24,387 nt of DNA from a virus, in the IMG/VR virus record IMGVR_UViG_3300035698_006085, positions 1 to 24,387 of that record; one strand, written 5' to 3'. Positions 7,417 to 14,974 of this stretch are shown in pieces. The translations under genes and the position numbers were made by a program. Every line of letters begins with the position of its first letter. Within the stretch, counting starts at the first letter, position 1. The notes below the pieces were generated by a model, which saw only the letters and a program-made list of their open reading frames with translations, had not been told where the DNA came from and did not search any database.

Positions 7417-7638
7417 ATGAAAAAAAAAATCATCGGATATTTCATCCTGCTTATCGTTCCGGCATTACTTGTCATCGCCTTTGACCTGCATGCGAAAGAA
7501 TGGAAAAAAGTCAAAGTCAAAGACGGCGACTGCACGACAATTGAAGTCAGCGATGACGGCGAGGTCAGGAAAGCAGACACGAAAAAGCCGCTTATGACGA
7601 AGGTCGATAAAGACGGAATAACCCTATGCCCTACATGA
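7417..7638 (+). CDS. exported NUMOD4/HNH-like protein, 5' part up to an in-frame TGA
   Basis: A signal peptide (KIIGYFILLIVPALLVIAFD, followed by LHA and KEW) precedes a small domain with IEVSDDGEVRKA, resembling the YEVSxxGxVR opening of NUMOD4-type DNA-binding domains. The frame stops at TGA 7636-7638 after LCPT, then stays open for 57 further codons to 7812, and the continuation supplies the rest of the same fold (next entry). ATG 7417 is preferred over ATG 7414 because AAGGGG at 7406-7411 is five bases from it. The open frame beyond the TGA ends in a coupled ATGA overlap with the next gene. This could be readthrough, recoding, a point nonsense mutation or a sequence error. A signal peptide on such a domain is itself unusual. 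Confidence 0.6.
   Translation: MKKKIIGYFILLIVPALLVIAFDLHAKEWKKVKVKDGDCTTIEVSDDGEVRKADTKKPLMTKVDKDGITLCPT
7636..7638 (+). other. in-frame TGA inside a conserved reading frame
   Basis: The codons around it encode LCPT-TGA-QDGQ. TGA is one base change from TGG (Trp), CGA (Arg) and GGA (Gly). If read as selenocysteine it would form a CxxU motif, but no convincing SECIS hairpin is seen immediately downstream. A second, similar TGA occurs at 20412. Confidence 0.6.
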
Positions 7639-7812
7639 CAGGACGGTCAACGGGTTTGGGTCCAAGCCGCCGAAATAATCGCGACAGGGTTCAAGGGCAG
7701 GAAAAAAGTGGATGAAGAAATCAAATTCAAGGACGGGAACCCGAAAAACCTGAAACCATGCAACCTGAAATGGAAAAAGAAAGCCGTCAAGGAAAAGGCG
7801 ATCAATAAATGA
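7639..7812 (+). CDS. continuation of the preceding gene beyond the in-frame TGA
   Basis: In the same frame as 7417-7638, 57 sense codons follow the TGA and end at TGA 7810-7812, which overlaps the next start as ATGA. The encoded segment reads QDGQRVWVQAAEIIATGFKG, then EEIKFKDGNPKNLKPCNLKW and a Lys-rich tail. This matches the second half of a NUMOD4/HNH_3-like core (hydrophobic helix, then I-x-x-x-DGN-x-x-N-x-x-x-NLxW), but the usual catalytic His before DGN is Lys, so nuclease activity is doubtful. There is no ATG, GTG or TTG with a ribosome-binding site at its beginning, so it is unlikely to be translated alone. Conservation of frame and fold argues for one 131-codon gene. Confidence 0.5.
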   Translation, partial: QDGQRVWVQAAEIIATGFKGRKKVDEEIKFKDGNPKNLKPCNLKWKKKAVKEKAINK

Positions 7813-9650
7813 AAAGGTTTATCCAAATAATCTTGACAATATCGATCATGCTTCCGGGCGTCGCATTAGCTCAAAGCGCGTCGTCATTCGCGGTGTGTCC
7901 TGGGAGTATTCAGTTTGATTTGACAGCGGGCAATGCTTGGCTTTATTGTCCAGGCCGAAGCCTTGATGATTACGCTTCAGGGGCGTCAAAGCCATGGATG
8001 GTGACTATAACAGACAGTTCATCACCGGCACAGATTATAAAAGGCCGGGTTGGTGTTGCCGGGTCAGGATGGAGATATACCGACGCATGGACTCACAATC
8101 CGAATAAATCGGCTCTTGCGGTTGAGGATGTTTATGCCAATCCCGGGGTGAGTTTGGTTGACCCTGGAGTTACGAATTTTCAGACAGGCGGCGTGCATAG
8201 TTGGGCGGCCAGTGCAGGATGTGCCGTTTATACCGTCCTTGACGCCGTTACAGGGGCCTCTGTGATGGCCATCGAATCAACAACTGGTGGCGAGGTATTT
8301 AATCGACTGAGAGATTTAGCAGATCTCACATCTAATCTAACCATCGGACACGGGTATCTATTCACAGGAACGGTGAAATTGAATACAGGATATGGTCAGC
8401 TTAGGCTCTACCCCGATATCGGGAGTAAAATTCATACAAGAAGTATTCACGAAACAGAATGGGTAGATATTTCTTTGCGTTTTATCGCGACATCCCCAGG
8501 ATCAGATTGTGTTTGGACCACAAATTTAAACTCGGGCCAAACGATGTTTATCCGTGATTGGGATCTCAGGGAAATCGCAACCCGCTCAGTCCTGGGGGAT
8601 GCAGAGGGCGATCCGGAGCTTGTGGTGAATGGTGGGTTTGAGACTGAGGGATCGGGAGATCCCTGGATACCTGATGAGTGGACTAATTATAATATGGACG
8701 CCGGGGAGTCAGGGTCAACCACGGAATGCCATTCTGGTGTAAGTGCCGCATTTATTAACGCAAGCTCAAACAATGAGGGGTTCAGACATGCTGTAGTTGG
8801 ATATACGGCTGGATCTTTGGTTAGAGTGTCAGTTCAGCTTAAACGGATTTTCGGAAATATCCTATTCCGATTTTATAATAGTGCAGGCGGAGGTGTTTTT
8901 GATAACCAAAAGGTAATATCGGTAGGTTATGCAGCCTTTGGTGAGGTTAGCTATTATGTGTATATACCTGCGTATGTTACTGGCACTTTAACTTTTTATG
9001 TCATGACTCAGACTGCCAGTGGCGCTCAATTCATTATTGACGATGTTGCCATCCAAAAAGTCAACTTTGAAATAATCCCCTACGGAACCAACACAATAGA
9101 AATCTGTGAAACAGCGGGGAAAACGGGTGTTTCAATTACCTATGTTGACCATGCGTCCGGAGCGTCAATCCCTCTTTCGACTTCCGGCCCGATGGATAAT
9201 AATTTCACGGCCGGGCAGGAATCTTCCGTGACCGTGTGGGCGAGGGTCAACTTTGGATCAGGGGTATCGGTGTCGCTGCATAATGGCGTCGAGATTGTTG
9301 ATTCGGTGTTGATAACGAGCACAGGTGGGGTAACAGAAGTCTTGAGGGGAAACATGCAGACCACGTCCCCATATATAGTGACACCGGGCATGGGAGCCGG
9401 GGAGGTCCTATTTTTAACACACTTCGCCGCCGGGCCGAAACTTGAGCCGCCGTCGAATGCTGTCCACATCTGGAACGGGAACGCACAATCATGGCGGCGC
9501 AAGGATAGCGGTTTCGATCCTGATGACGATTCAGGGTACACGGTTACATTCAAGAAAATGGGCGGGAGTTCTTTCAACACCGGAGGTCTTTTACCGGATA
9601 AAACAATAGACGTCACACGACCGAATCAATATCGGAGGAATTACCGATGA
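7809..9650 (+). CDS. large exported protein with carbohydrate-binding-like modules
   Basis: This 613-residue protein has a signal peptide (MKRFIQIILTISIMLPGVAL, then AQS). An N-terminal domain to about residue 120 opens with two Cys in similar settings (AVCPG, LYCPG). Two jelly-roll-like modules follow, roughly 120-265 and 276-420. The second starts ELVVNGGFE, the usual opening of CBM4/9-type carbohydrate-binding modules, and ends FIIDDVAIQKVN, the usual closing strand. The C-terminal region contains AVHIWNGNAQSWRRK, matching the anchored protein at 1497-2033. The modules (about 8270-9060) are AT-richer than the flanks (19 G+C in 8821-8880, 32 in 7861-7920), which suggests module exchange. 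It starts by ATGA overlap with the gene before and ends by ATGA overlap with the protease. A surface-binding appendage or host-exported glycan-binding protein is inferred. Confidence 0.72.
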   Translation: MKRFIQIILTISIMLPGVALAQSASSFAVCPGSIQFDLTAGNAWLYCPGRSLDDYASGASKPWMVTITDSSSPAQIIKGRVGVAGSGWRYTDAWTHNPNKSALAVEDVYANPGVSLVDPGVTNFQTGGVHSWAASAGCAVYTVLDAVTGASVMAIESTTGGEVFNRLRDLADLTSNLTIGHGYLFTGTVKLNTGYGQLRLYPDIGSKIHTRSIHETEWVDISLRFIATSPGSDCVWTTNLNSGQTMFIRDWDLREIATRSVLGDAEGDPELVVNGGFETEGSGDPWIPDEWTNYNMDAGESGSTTECHSGVSAAFINASSNNEGFRHAVVGYTAGSLVRVSVQLKRIFGNILFRFYNSAGGGVFDNQKVISVGYAAFGEVSYYVYIPAYVTGTLTFYVMTQTASGAQFIIDDVAIQKVNFEIIPYGTNTIEICETAGKTGVSITYVDHASGASIPLSTSGPMDNNFTAGQESSVTVWARVNFGSGVSVSLHNGVEIVDSVLITSTGGVTEVLRGNMQTTSPYIVTPGMGAGEVLFLTHFAAGPKLEPPSNAVHIWNGNAQSWRRKDSGFDPDDDSGYTVTFKKMGGSSFNTGGLLPDKTIDVTRPNQYRRNYR

Positions 9651-10723
9651 ATAAAGAATTTTTAAAACTCTTGAAAGAAGCGGAAAAGAACGGCGGATCT
9701 ATCCCGCGAGCGCATAAAGATATTGCCGTCACAGTCAAGGAATCAGACGACGAAAAACGGCGGATTACGTTTATCGCATCGACTGAAGACATTGACAGGG
9801 ATAATGACACGATCAGGGTTGATGGTTGGTCATGGAAACAGTTCTTAAAAAACCCGGTCATGCCATGGGGCCACAACTATTCCCTTCCCCCTGTCGGTCG
9901 AATTCCGAAAGTCTGGACTGAAAACAAGGCGCTCATGATTGAGGCTGAATTCCCTGGAATTGATACCGTCGGTGAAAACTCTTTCGAGAATAAGATATAT
10001 AAAATGTATCGCGACGGCTTCCTGAATACCGTCTCTGTCGGTTTTAACCCGGTCAGGTATGAATGGGTCGAGCGCGGCGAAAGTGGCGGCATGGGAATCG
10101 ATTTCATTGAGCAGGAATTATGGGAAGTGTCGGCTTGCACAGTCCCATCGAACCCGAACGCGATCATGGTGCGGGCGAAAGACGCGGGGATCTTGACCGA
10201 TGACGATATCGCTATTTTGACGAAATGGCAAAAATCACCGGGCCAAAAATCGGAAGAAAGCCCTTTCAAAACATTAGCTGAAGCCATGACCGCCGAACCG
10301 TTATCGGAACCGCCCACATACACCGCCGTTGAAGGTATTGACGGAGATATCAAGGAACCAAAAAGAACAGCCGTCGACGTCCTTTGTGACAGGATGGCAG
10401 AATTAATGATTGAAGTAAAAAAGATCAGCGCTCATATACACAAACAAGAACCCGAACCCGTCGAACCGGCTACCAGCGTCGAACCGGATAACGACGGAAC
10501 CGATGACGATGAAATCGTTATTGAAGACCTTGAAACGGCGCTTGAATCAATGACAACCGAACCCGAACCGGAAGAAATAACAGAGGATCAATTAACCGAA
10601 ATCGTCGCCACAGCGACCGGCAACATGTTAAATCGACTTGGAAAAAGAGTCGGCGGCCTTGAAAAAGATTTGGGAATCGTCGACCCTAACACCCTTGAAT
10701 TCAACAAGAAATCGGAGGATTAA
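9647..10723 (+). CDS. HK97-family prohead protease with acidic C-terminal extension
   Basis: This 358-residue protein has an N-terminal serine protease domain (about residues 25-185) of the U35/S78 prohead type, which trims capsid and scaffold segments during head maturation. Visible landmarks are the STEDIDRDNDTIRVDGW segment, the catalytic-His motif MPWGHNYSLPPVGR, NTVSVGFNP with the likely Ser, and ELWEVSACTVPSNPNAI. Residues of about 215-358 form a Glu/Asp/Pro-rich extension ending in a helical segment; this could act as a built-in scaffold. No separate scaffold gene is present, although the capsid protein also carries its own N-terminal Delta-like domain. It starts by ATGA overlap with the upstream gene and lies directly before the capsid gene, the classic arrangement. 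Confidence 0.9.
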   Translation: MNKEFLKLLKEAEKNGGSIPRAHKDIAVTVKESDDEKRRITFIASTEDIDRDNDTIRVDGWSWKQFLKNPVMPWGHNYSLPPVGRIPKVWTENKALMIEAEFPGIDTVGENSFENKIYKMYRDGFLNTVSVGFNPVRYEWVERGESGGMGIDFIEQELWEVSACTVPSNPNAIMVRAKDAGILTDDDIAILTKWQKSPGQKSEESPFKTLAEAMTAEPLSEPPTYTAVEGIDGDIKEPKRTAVDVLCDRMAELMIEVKKISAHIHKQEPEPVEPATSVEPDNDGTDDDEIVIEDLETALESMTTEPEPEEITEDQLTEIVATATGNMLNRLGKRVGGLEKDLGIVDPNTLEFNKKSED

Positions 10724-10728
10724 AAATT

Positions 10729-11970
10729 ATGAAACCGAATGAAATTATAGCATTTCTAGAAAAAGCCATGGGGAAACAATTGGATGAAAGCATCCTTCCC
10801 CGTATCGCCGCAATCGAGGAAAACTTGAAAGCGGTTAGTAAAAATCAGGTTATGACGGCCGATGAGTTGGCCGCAAGGCATGAAAAGAAAACCCGCACAT
10901 TTTCACAGTGGTTGGGTGATTCGATTCGCCACGCTCAAGGCAAAACCCTTGCACACGTAAAAGAAGAGGATCAGGCGCAAGCATATTTGAAGGCCATCGA
11001 CGGCGTAGATCCCGCCATGTTGCGGAAAATGATCAAGACGGCCGAGGGAAAGTCATTATCAGAGGGAGATGCAAGCGGCGGCTACCTTGTACCGACCGAG
11101 GAAAGCCGTACCCTCATTGACTTGACTGACAATTTCAACGTTGTCGCGCCCCTTTGTCAGCAAATTCCAATGAAAACGAATTCTATCGTTTTCCCGACCA
11201 TGACATCGGGCCTTACGGCTTATTGGATACCTGAAGCGACCAGCAACACAGCCACCACACAGGCAACGGGAGTCAAGCAGGAATCGACTTTCACCCTTGG
11301 TCAAATGACGATTACGGCGCATGTCTGTGCGGTTATGGTTTACGTGTCAACTCAGCTTCTTGACGACAGCGATCCCGCCGTTGACAAAGTGCTTTATAAC
11401 CTTTTTGCAAAAACCATCGACAGCGCATTCGATCAGGCTATTTTAAGGGGCGCAGGAACGGCAACCGACCCGGTCAGCGGTCTTGCAGATCAGATTTCAA
11501 CGAATAACAATTCAGCCGGATCATCGCTTGATTTCGACGATGTCATCGATCTTATTTTCGATTGCTATGATAACGTCCCGAACGCGCAGAAAATCGACGT
11601 TGTCGGGAACACAAAGGCAGTCAGGCAGTTGATGAAAATCAAGGATAATGAGGGCCAGTATGTTTATAAAATGCCCGGCGACAGTGGCGGCGGAGCTAAA
11701 AAGGTCGGCACCCTCTGGGGCGAGCCTTTCCACGTTGATGGCAATGTCTCAAACACCCTCGGAACCAATTCGGATAAAACCCGTCTTTTTGCCGGGGCCT
11801 TTGCAGAGTCGGCTTATATCGGAAACCGCGCCCAGGTCATCATTAAAGTCAATCCATTCGGCGATGGATGGGAACGGAACCAAGTCGGGTTCTTGGCTGA
11901 AATCCGGAAGGGTTTTCAAATGGACGACGAATCGCATTTCGGGAAATGTGAAGGCGTTCCGACCACATAA
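10729..11970 (+). CDS. HK97-type major capsid protein
   Basis: This 413-residue protein is the main shell protein. Residues 1 to about 110 are a helical, charged Delta-type domain expected to be removed by the protease. The mature fold begins around SEGDASGGYLVPTEESRTLI, a well-known start pattern, followed by PMKTNSIVFPTMTSG, AYWIPEA, the hydrophobic spine-helix region and a C-terminal QVGFLAEIRKGFQ strand. GGAGG lies at 10714-10718. A short inverted repeat overlaps and follows its stop codon. Location after the protease confirms the assignment. Confidence 0.93.
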   Translation: MKPNEIIAFLEKAMGKQLDESILPRIAAIEENLKAVSKNQVMTADELAARHEKKTRTFSQWLGDSIRHAQGKTLAHVKEEDQAQAYLKAIDGVDPAMLRKMIKTAEGKSLSEGDASGGYLVPTEESRTLIDLTDNFNVVAPLCQQIPMKTNSIVFPTMTSGLTAYWIPEATSNTATTQATGVKQESTFTLGQMTITAHVCAVMVYVSTQLLDDSDPAVDKVLYNLFAKTIDSAFDQAILRGAGTATDPVSGLADQISTNNNSAGSSLDFDDVIDLIFDCYDNVPNAQKIDVVGNTKAVRQLMKIKDNEGQYVYKMPGDSGGGAKKVGTLWGEPFHVDGNVSNTLGTNSDKTRLFAGAFAESAYIGNRAQVIIKVNPFGDGWERNQVGFLAEIRKGFQMDDESHFGKCEGVPTT

Positions 11971-11983
11971 AAGCCGGGCTTTT
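11969..11983 (+). terminator. short hairpin after capsid gene, weak or partial terminator
   Basis: AAAAGC (11969-11974) pairs with GCTTTT (11978-11983) around a three-base loop. The arms are A- and T-rich on the outside, so the structure resembles a minimal intrinsic terminator. The G+C part is too short to be strong; it may trim the mRNA or lower transcription beyond the capsid gene. Confidence 0.3.
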
Positions 11984-12030
11984 GATTCACCTATCACGTT
12001 AATAAAATCTTCTTTTCGGAGGTCTTAAAA

Positions 12031-12741
12031 ATGAAGAACACCATAAAAAAACACATGGGGATTTTGGCGCTTTTAACCGCTTTGATTCTTTTTCTTTCCA
12101 TTGTTCCCGTCATGGCTGCACAGGGCGATACAGTGTGGACCGAGTCGGACAATTATTGCAAGCTGTCATCGCTTGTCGCGTCCGGCACTTCCGGGTGCGG
12201 AGTTGCTTTTCCTTACGACCCTAATGCACAGCCGGTTTGCTATTACGTCGACGCGACCGCCCAAACATCGGCCGTCAAATTAGATGCTTATGGCGTCAGC
12301 GCTTATTATACAAGCTATCAAGACGTTTCCGGGGCTACTACGGCGCTTCAGTTCTTAACGGCTGCCGATGCAACAGCGGTTGAAGCCGAAACCTTTGTCG
12401 TCGTTGATGACGGGGCTGGAAATTGTGCGTGGGCTGAAATCACAAGCGTTTCGGGATTAGTTGCAACAATGACGTCCGGAATGTCGAATTTTGCAAGGCG
12501 GAACAGTGACAGTTCATCCGTAAACATTTCATGGGCCGCTGGCGCTCGAATTTTTGTTATGAAAAAGATCGGTTCATTAACTGTTAGCAACGCGACAAAG
12601 CAGGTCGACAACGCCGCCGGGATCTTTGCCGCGCCCGCCGGGTCACCGCTTTTATTGATTCTTGATGAAACGGGATCTGTAACGACCGGTTCTGCAACGT
12701 ATATTAATGGCGCTACCGTCCGATATGAGCGTGTAAGATAA
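12031..12741 (+). CDS. exported protein in the decoration-protein position
   Basis: This 236-residue protein has a classical signal peptide (MGILALLTALILFLSIVP, VMA, then AQGD). The mature part is Ala/Ser/Thr/Val-rich and strand-like, with early Cys residues at NYCKL, SGCGV and PVCYY, and a middle segment EAETFVVVDDGAGNCAWAEI. The C-terminal half resembles phage head-decoration or fibre proteins in style (FAAPAGSPLLLILDETG), but no family is recognised. CGGAGGT precedes ATG 12031. It follows the capsid gene, where decoration proteins are normally encoded; those do not carry signal peptides. Either it is exported from the host, or this phage uses signal-like segments on virion proteins. Confidence 0.75.
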   Translation: MKNTIKKHMGILALLTALILFLSIVPVMAAQGDTVWTESDNYCKLSSLVASGTSGCGVAFPYDPNAQPVCYYVDATAQTSAVKLDAYGVSAYYTSYQDVSGATTALQFLTAADATAVEAETFVVVDDGAGNCAWAEITSVSGLVATMTSGMSNFARRNSDSSSVNISWAAGARIFVMKKIGSLTVSNATKQVDNAAGIFAAPAGSPLLLILDETGSVTTGSATYINGATVRYERVR

Positions 12742-12755
12742 TCCATCCACCCCAA

Positions 12756-12799
12756 ACCCGCCGCCGGGTGGTGCTTTTTCCACAGGGGCATCACCCGGC
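12756..12799 (+). promoter_or_regulatory. alternative hairpins between capsid block and connector genes
   Basis: A 12-base inverted repeat, GCCGGGTGGTGC (12763-12774) with GCATCACCCGGC (12788-12799), can form a stem with one G-U pair around a 13-base loop containing TTTTT. A competing short stem, ACCCG (12756-12760) with CGGGT (12765-12769), is followed by the same T tract and so resembles a small terminator. The two exclude each other. They may set the level of transcription from capsid into connector genes. Confidence 0.4.
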
Positions 12800-12826
12800 A
12801 CCTTAAAAACGGAGGGAATAAAAATC

Positions 12827-13285
12827 ATGGCTGAATTAAAAACAATGTTCATCGAAGCGACCGCGTCAATGGGCTTTTCGAGGTACGGGAAGCGAATTGA
12901 CGGCGAGATATTCGAAGTTAATGAAAATGATGGACTGGCCTTCATTGATAACGGATTCGCAAAAAAGGCGACAGAAAAAGAGGCATTCAGGCCGGAACCG
13001 CCAGTGCCTGAATCTAAGTCGAAAAAACGGAAACGACCAACCGGAATGAAAGAAAAGGCGGGCGCGAAAGAGAAAGCGGATCTTGAAAACTTTCATCAGC
13101 GAACCGTTGACATTTTCAGTGGATACACCGGCGATCAAATGGTCGGTTTCGAGAAAATAAACAGGGAGGATATTCCCAAATGGCCGGAAAAGACGATCAA
13201 AGCGTTCCTGAAGAAATGGGAAAAGGTTGTAAAAATTCCTTACATCGTCGGCAAGGGACCGGCAAGAGAAGAGGCCGAAGAGTAA
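12827..13285 (+). CDS. hypothetical head-region protein with Lys-rich linker
   Basis: This 152-residue protein has a small N-terminal domain (residues 1-50) with the pattern GEIFEVNENDGLAFIDNGFA, seen in short phage head proteins of unknown role. A basic linker (about 64-85, rich in Lys and Arg) follows. A C-terminal segment with FEKINREDIPKWPEKTIKAF resembles helical extensions that pack on connectors. GGAGGG precedes ATG 12827. It sits between the capsid block and the connector gene, so a minor head or completion role is plausible. The family is not firmly recognised. Confidence 0.65.
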   Translation: MAELKTMFIEATASMGFSRYGKRIDGEIFEVNENDGLAFIDNGFAKKATEKEAFRPEPPVPESKSKKRKRPTGMKEKAGAKEKADLENFHQRTVDIFSGYTGDQMVGFEKINREDIPKWPEKTIKAFLKKWEKVVKIPYIVGKGPAREEAEE

Positions 13286-13353
13286 AAGACCTCCAGTGCC
13301 CGCCGAAAAATAGAGCCGTCAAGACGCCAATAATCAGGAAGTGAGATTTAATC

Positions 13354-13950
13354 ATGGCAATCATAACCGCTGCAAACGTCAAGTCTTACATAGATATGAC
13401 CGTCACGACATGGGACACGGAAATCGGGTTGCTTGTCGCTAGGATTCAAGCCCTTGCCGAAATGTATTGTGACCGGAAATTTGAACAGGCCACATATTCA
13501 TACACCGGCGACAACAAGGATACCGACAGGGCAATATATGACGGCGATGGAACCAACCTATTGCTCGTAAAAGAATGGCCCATTATCAGTATAACGACGG
13601 TTAGAATCAACGAAACAGCGATTGACGAATCAACCAGTATTTACAATACCGGCTGGTTTATTCAGTCGAAGGCCAGCGGTTTTTTAGGGATGCGGGGTTA
13701 CAACTTTTCAGGCGGAATTCAAAACATTGAACTGGAATATTCGGCGGGCTATGAGACAGTTCCAACCGATCTTGTTCAGGCCTTGATTGAAGAGTGCGCG
13801 TCTAAAATACGGGAGGGCCCAAAGGATGGGCAATTAGGGGTTTCCTCAATTGCCGCCGCTGATGGATCAATCGCGATCATCGAGGCCGGTGCTTTATTGC
13901 CTCACACGAAGATGGTGTTAGAAAGCTATGCAAGGAAAATAATCGCATGA
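13354..13950 (+). CDS. head-tail connector protein (gp6-like)
   Basis: This 198-residue protein fits the HK97 gp6/SPP1 gp15-type adaptor that binds below the portal. It starts with a helical ITAANVKSYIDMT region and the family-like LLVARIQALAEMYCDRKFE helix. A beta region follows with LLLVKEWPIISITTVRINE, the usual 'L-x-x-x-P-I-x-x-I' pattern. The C-terminal helices VPTDLVQALIEECASKIREG follow. The length is somewhat above the family minimum because of a longer beta insertion. It ends with an ATGA overlap into the next gene. Confidence 0.8.
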   Translation: MAIITAANVKSYIDMTVTTWDTEIGLLVARIQALAEMYCDRKFEQATYSYTGDNKDTDRAIYDGDGTNLLLVKEWPIISITTVRINETAIDESTSIYNTGWFIQSKASGFLGMRGYNFSGGIQNIELEYSAGYETVPTDLVQALIEECASKIREGPKDGQLGVSSIAAADGSIAIIEAGALLPHTKMVLESYARKIIA

Positions 13951-14504
13951 TGAGAATGAGCCGAAAAGGATCTTTTAATGCAAACCCCAGGATGTTTACC
14001 GACGGGGTTCATGCAGCTCTTGACAGTGAGATGATGAGTATTAAAGGCGCGGCCATGCGGAACCTATCGGATAAAAAATTACATGTCAGGTCGGGGCGGT
14101 TAAGAAACTCGATTCAAGTGTCGGTTCAGGCATCAGGAAAAAAGACTTTCGGAATTATAACGGCCGGCGGATCAGGCGTTAAATATGCCAGGGTACACGA
14201 GCAGGGCGCAGTCATCACACCGAAAAGGGCGAAGTGGTTGACTATCCCCACAGAATTCGCAAAGACCGGCGCAGGGGTCGCCAGGGGCAACGCGAGATCA
14301 TTCAACAATACCTTCTTCTTGCCACCCGGGAAAGGCCGGAAATCGCCGCTGATCATGCAGAAACGCGGAAACAAAGTGGTACCGCTTTTTGTTCTTAAAA
14401 AGAAAGTGAGGATCCCGAAGCGACCATATATGCGGCCAGCGGTCGACAGCCGGATTTCATCGATCAAAAAACGGATTGCGAGTGAAGTAAAAAAGAGAAT
14501 TTAA
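13947..14504 (+). CDS. HK97 gp10-like tail-completion / minor tail protein
   Basis: This 185-residue protein has the gp10-like pattern. A central HVRSGRLRNSIQV segment and a YARVHEQGAVITPKRAKWLT segment are followed by a C-terminal IPKRPYMRPAVDS, all typical of the family (also called minor tail Z-like). These proteins help join the finished head and tail. It is strongly basic. It starts by overlap with the connector gene (ATGATG; the first ATG uses the upstream stop's A) and ends four bases before the next start. Confidence 0.8.
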   Translation: MMRMSRKGSFNANPRMFTDGVHAALDSEMMSIKGAAMRNLSDKKLHVRSGRLRNSIQVSVQASGKKTFGIITAGGSGVKYARVHEQGAVITPKRAKWLTIPTEFAKTGAGVARGNARSFNNTFFLPPGKGRKSPLIMQKRGNKVVPLFVLKKKVRIPKRPYMRPAVDSRISSIKKRIASEVKKRI

Positions 14505-14508
14505 CGAA

Positions 14509-14946
14509 ATGGCTATATCAACCGAAAATACTGCTTTAGATGCGCTTAGGACCGCGCTTGCAACAATCACGGTCGCACACGGATATCAGACCAATGTCGC
14601 GGAAGTTCTGGAGGGCCCGACCGTTATTACTGATCATGTCAACAGGCCATCAGTTGGTATCTTTTGCGACCGCCGGGAAAGAAAAAATATATCCCATGGT
14701 CGGAGTGAGTCGACGCTCCATGTCTGGTTAACCGGATATGTTGACGCTCAACACAGGGATTTCGACAATATACGAAAACTGTCCGCCGACATTGAAAAAC
14801 TTTTAGATACATCGGGATCATGGGCATATTCAGAATTCACAGACATGAAAAACTTCAATCATTATTTCGGCGGAACCAACGGCAAAACAGGAATTTTGCA
14901 AATAGAGCTTGAAATTCAATATCGATATGATTTTGCATCACCATAA
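14509..14946 (+). CDS. tail terminator-like protein
   Basis: This 145-residue protein sits between gp10-like and tail-tube genes, where tail terminators (lambda gpU / gp17-type) lie. It has an N-terminal helix DALRTALATI, strands with RPSVGIFCDRRERKNI, STLHVWLTGYV, a central helix DNIRKLSADIEKLL, and a closing strand LQIELEIQYRYDF. The alpha/beta layout and length fit the terminator family, which caps tail polymerisation. No catalytic motif is expected. The assignment rests on position and overall pattern. Confidence 0.68.
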   Translation: MAISTENTALDALRTALATITVAHGYQTNVAEVLEGPTVITDHVNRPSVGIFCDRRERKNISHGRSESTLHVWLTGYVDAQHRDFDNIRKLSADIEKLLDTSGSWAYSEFTDMKNFNHYFGGTNGKTGILQIELEIQYRYDFASP

Positions 14947-14974
14947 TTTTTATTAATACGGGGGCTAGAAGAAA

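Noticed and set aside
7636-7690. Selenocysteine insertion at the first internal TGA
   Set aside because: The CxxU context is tempting, but no convincing bacterial SECIS hairpin follows and the second TGA lacks any Cys partner; kept only as an alternative.
7809-9650. Diversity-generating retroelement target
   Set aside because: No reverse transcriptase, template repeat or near-identical repeat pair is visible in the window.
9140-10353. Reverse-strand frames opposite the CBM protein and the protease (9140-9616, 9613-9876, 9877-10353)
   Set aside because: They lie antisense to strongly supported genes and contain no protein-like motifs; GC-rich codon bias creates such frames.
12348-12945. Reverse-strand frames opposite the exported protein and the next gene
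   Set aside because: They are shadows of + strand coding sequence, with no ribosome-binding site or domain.
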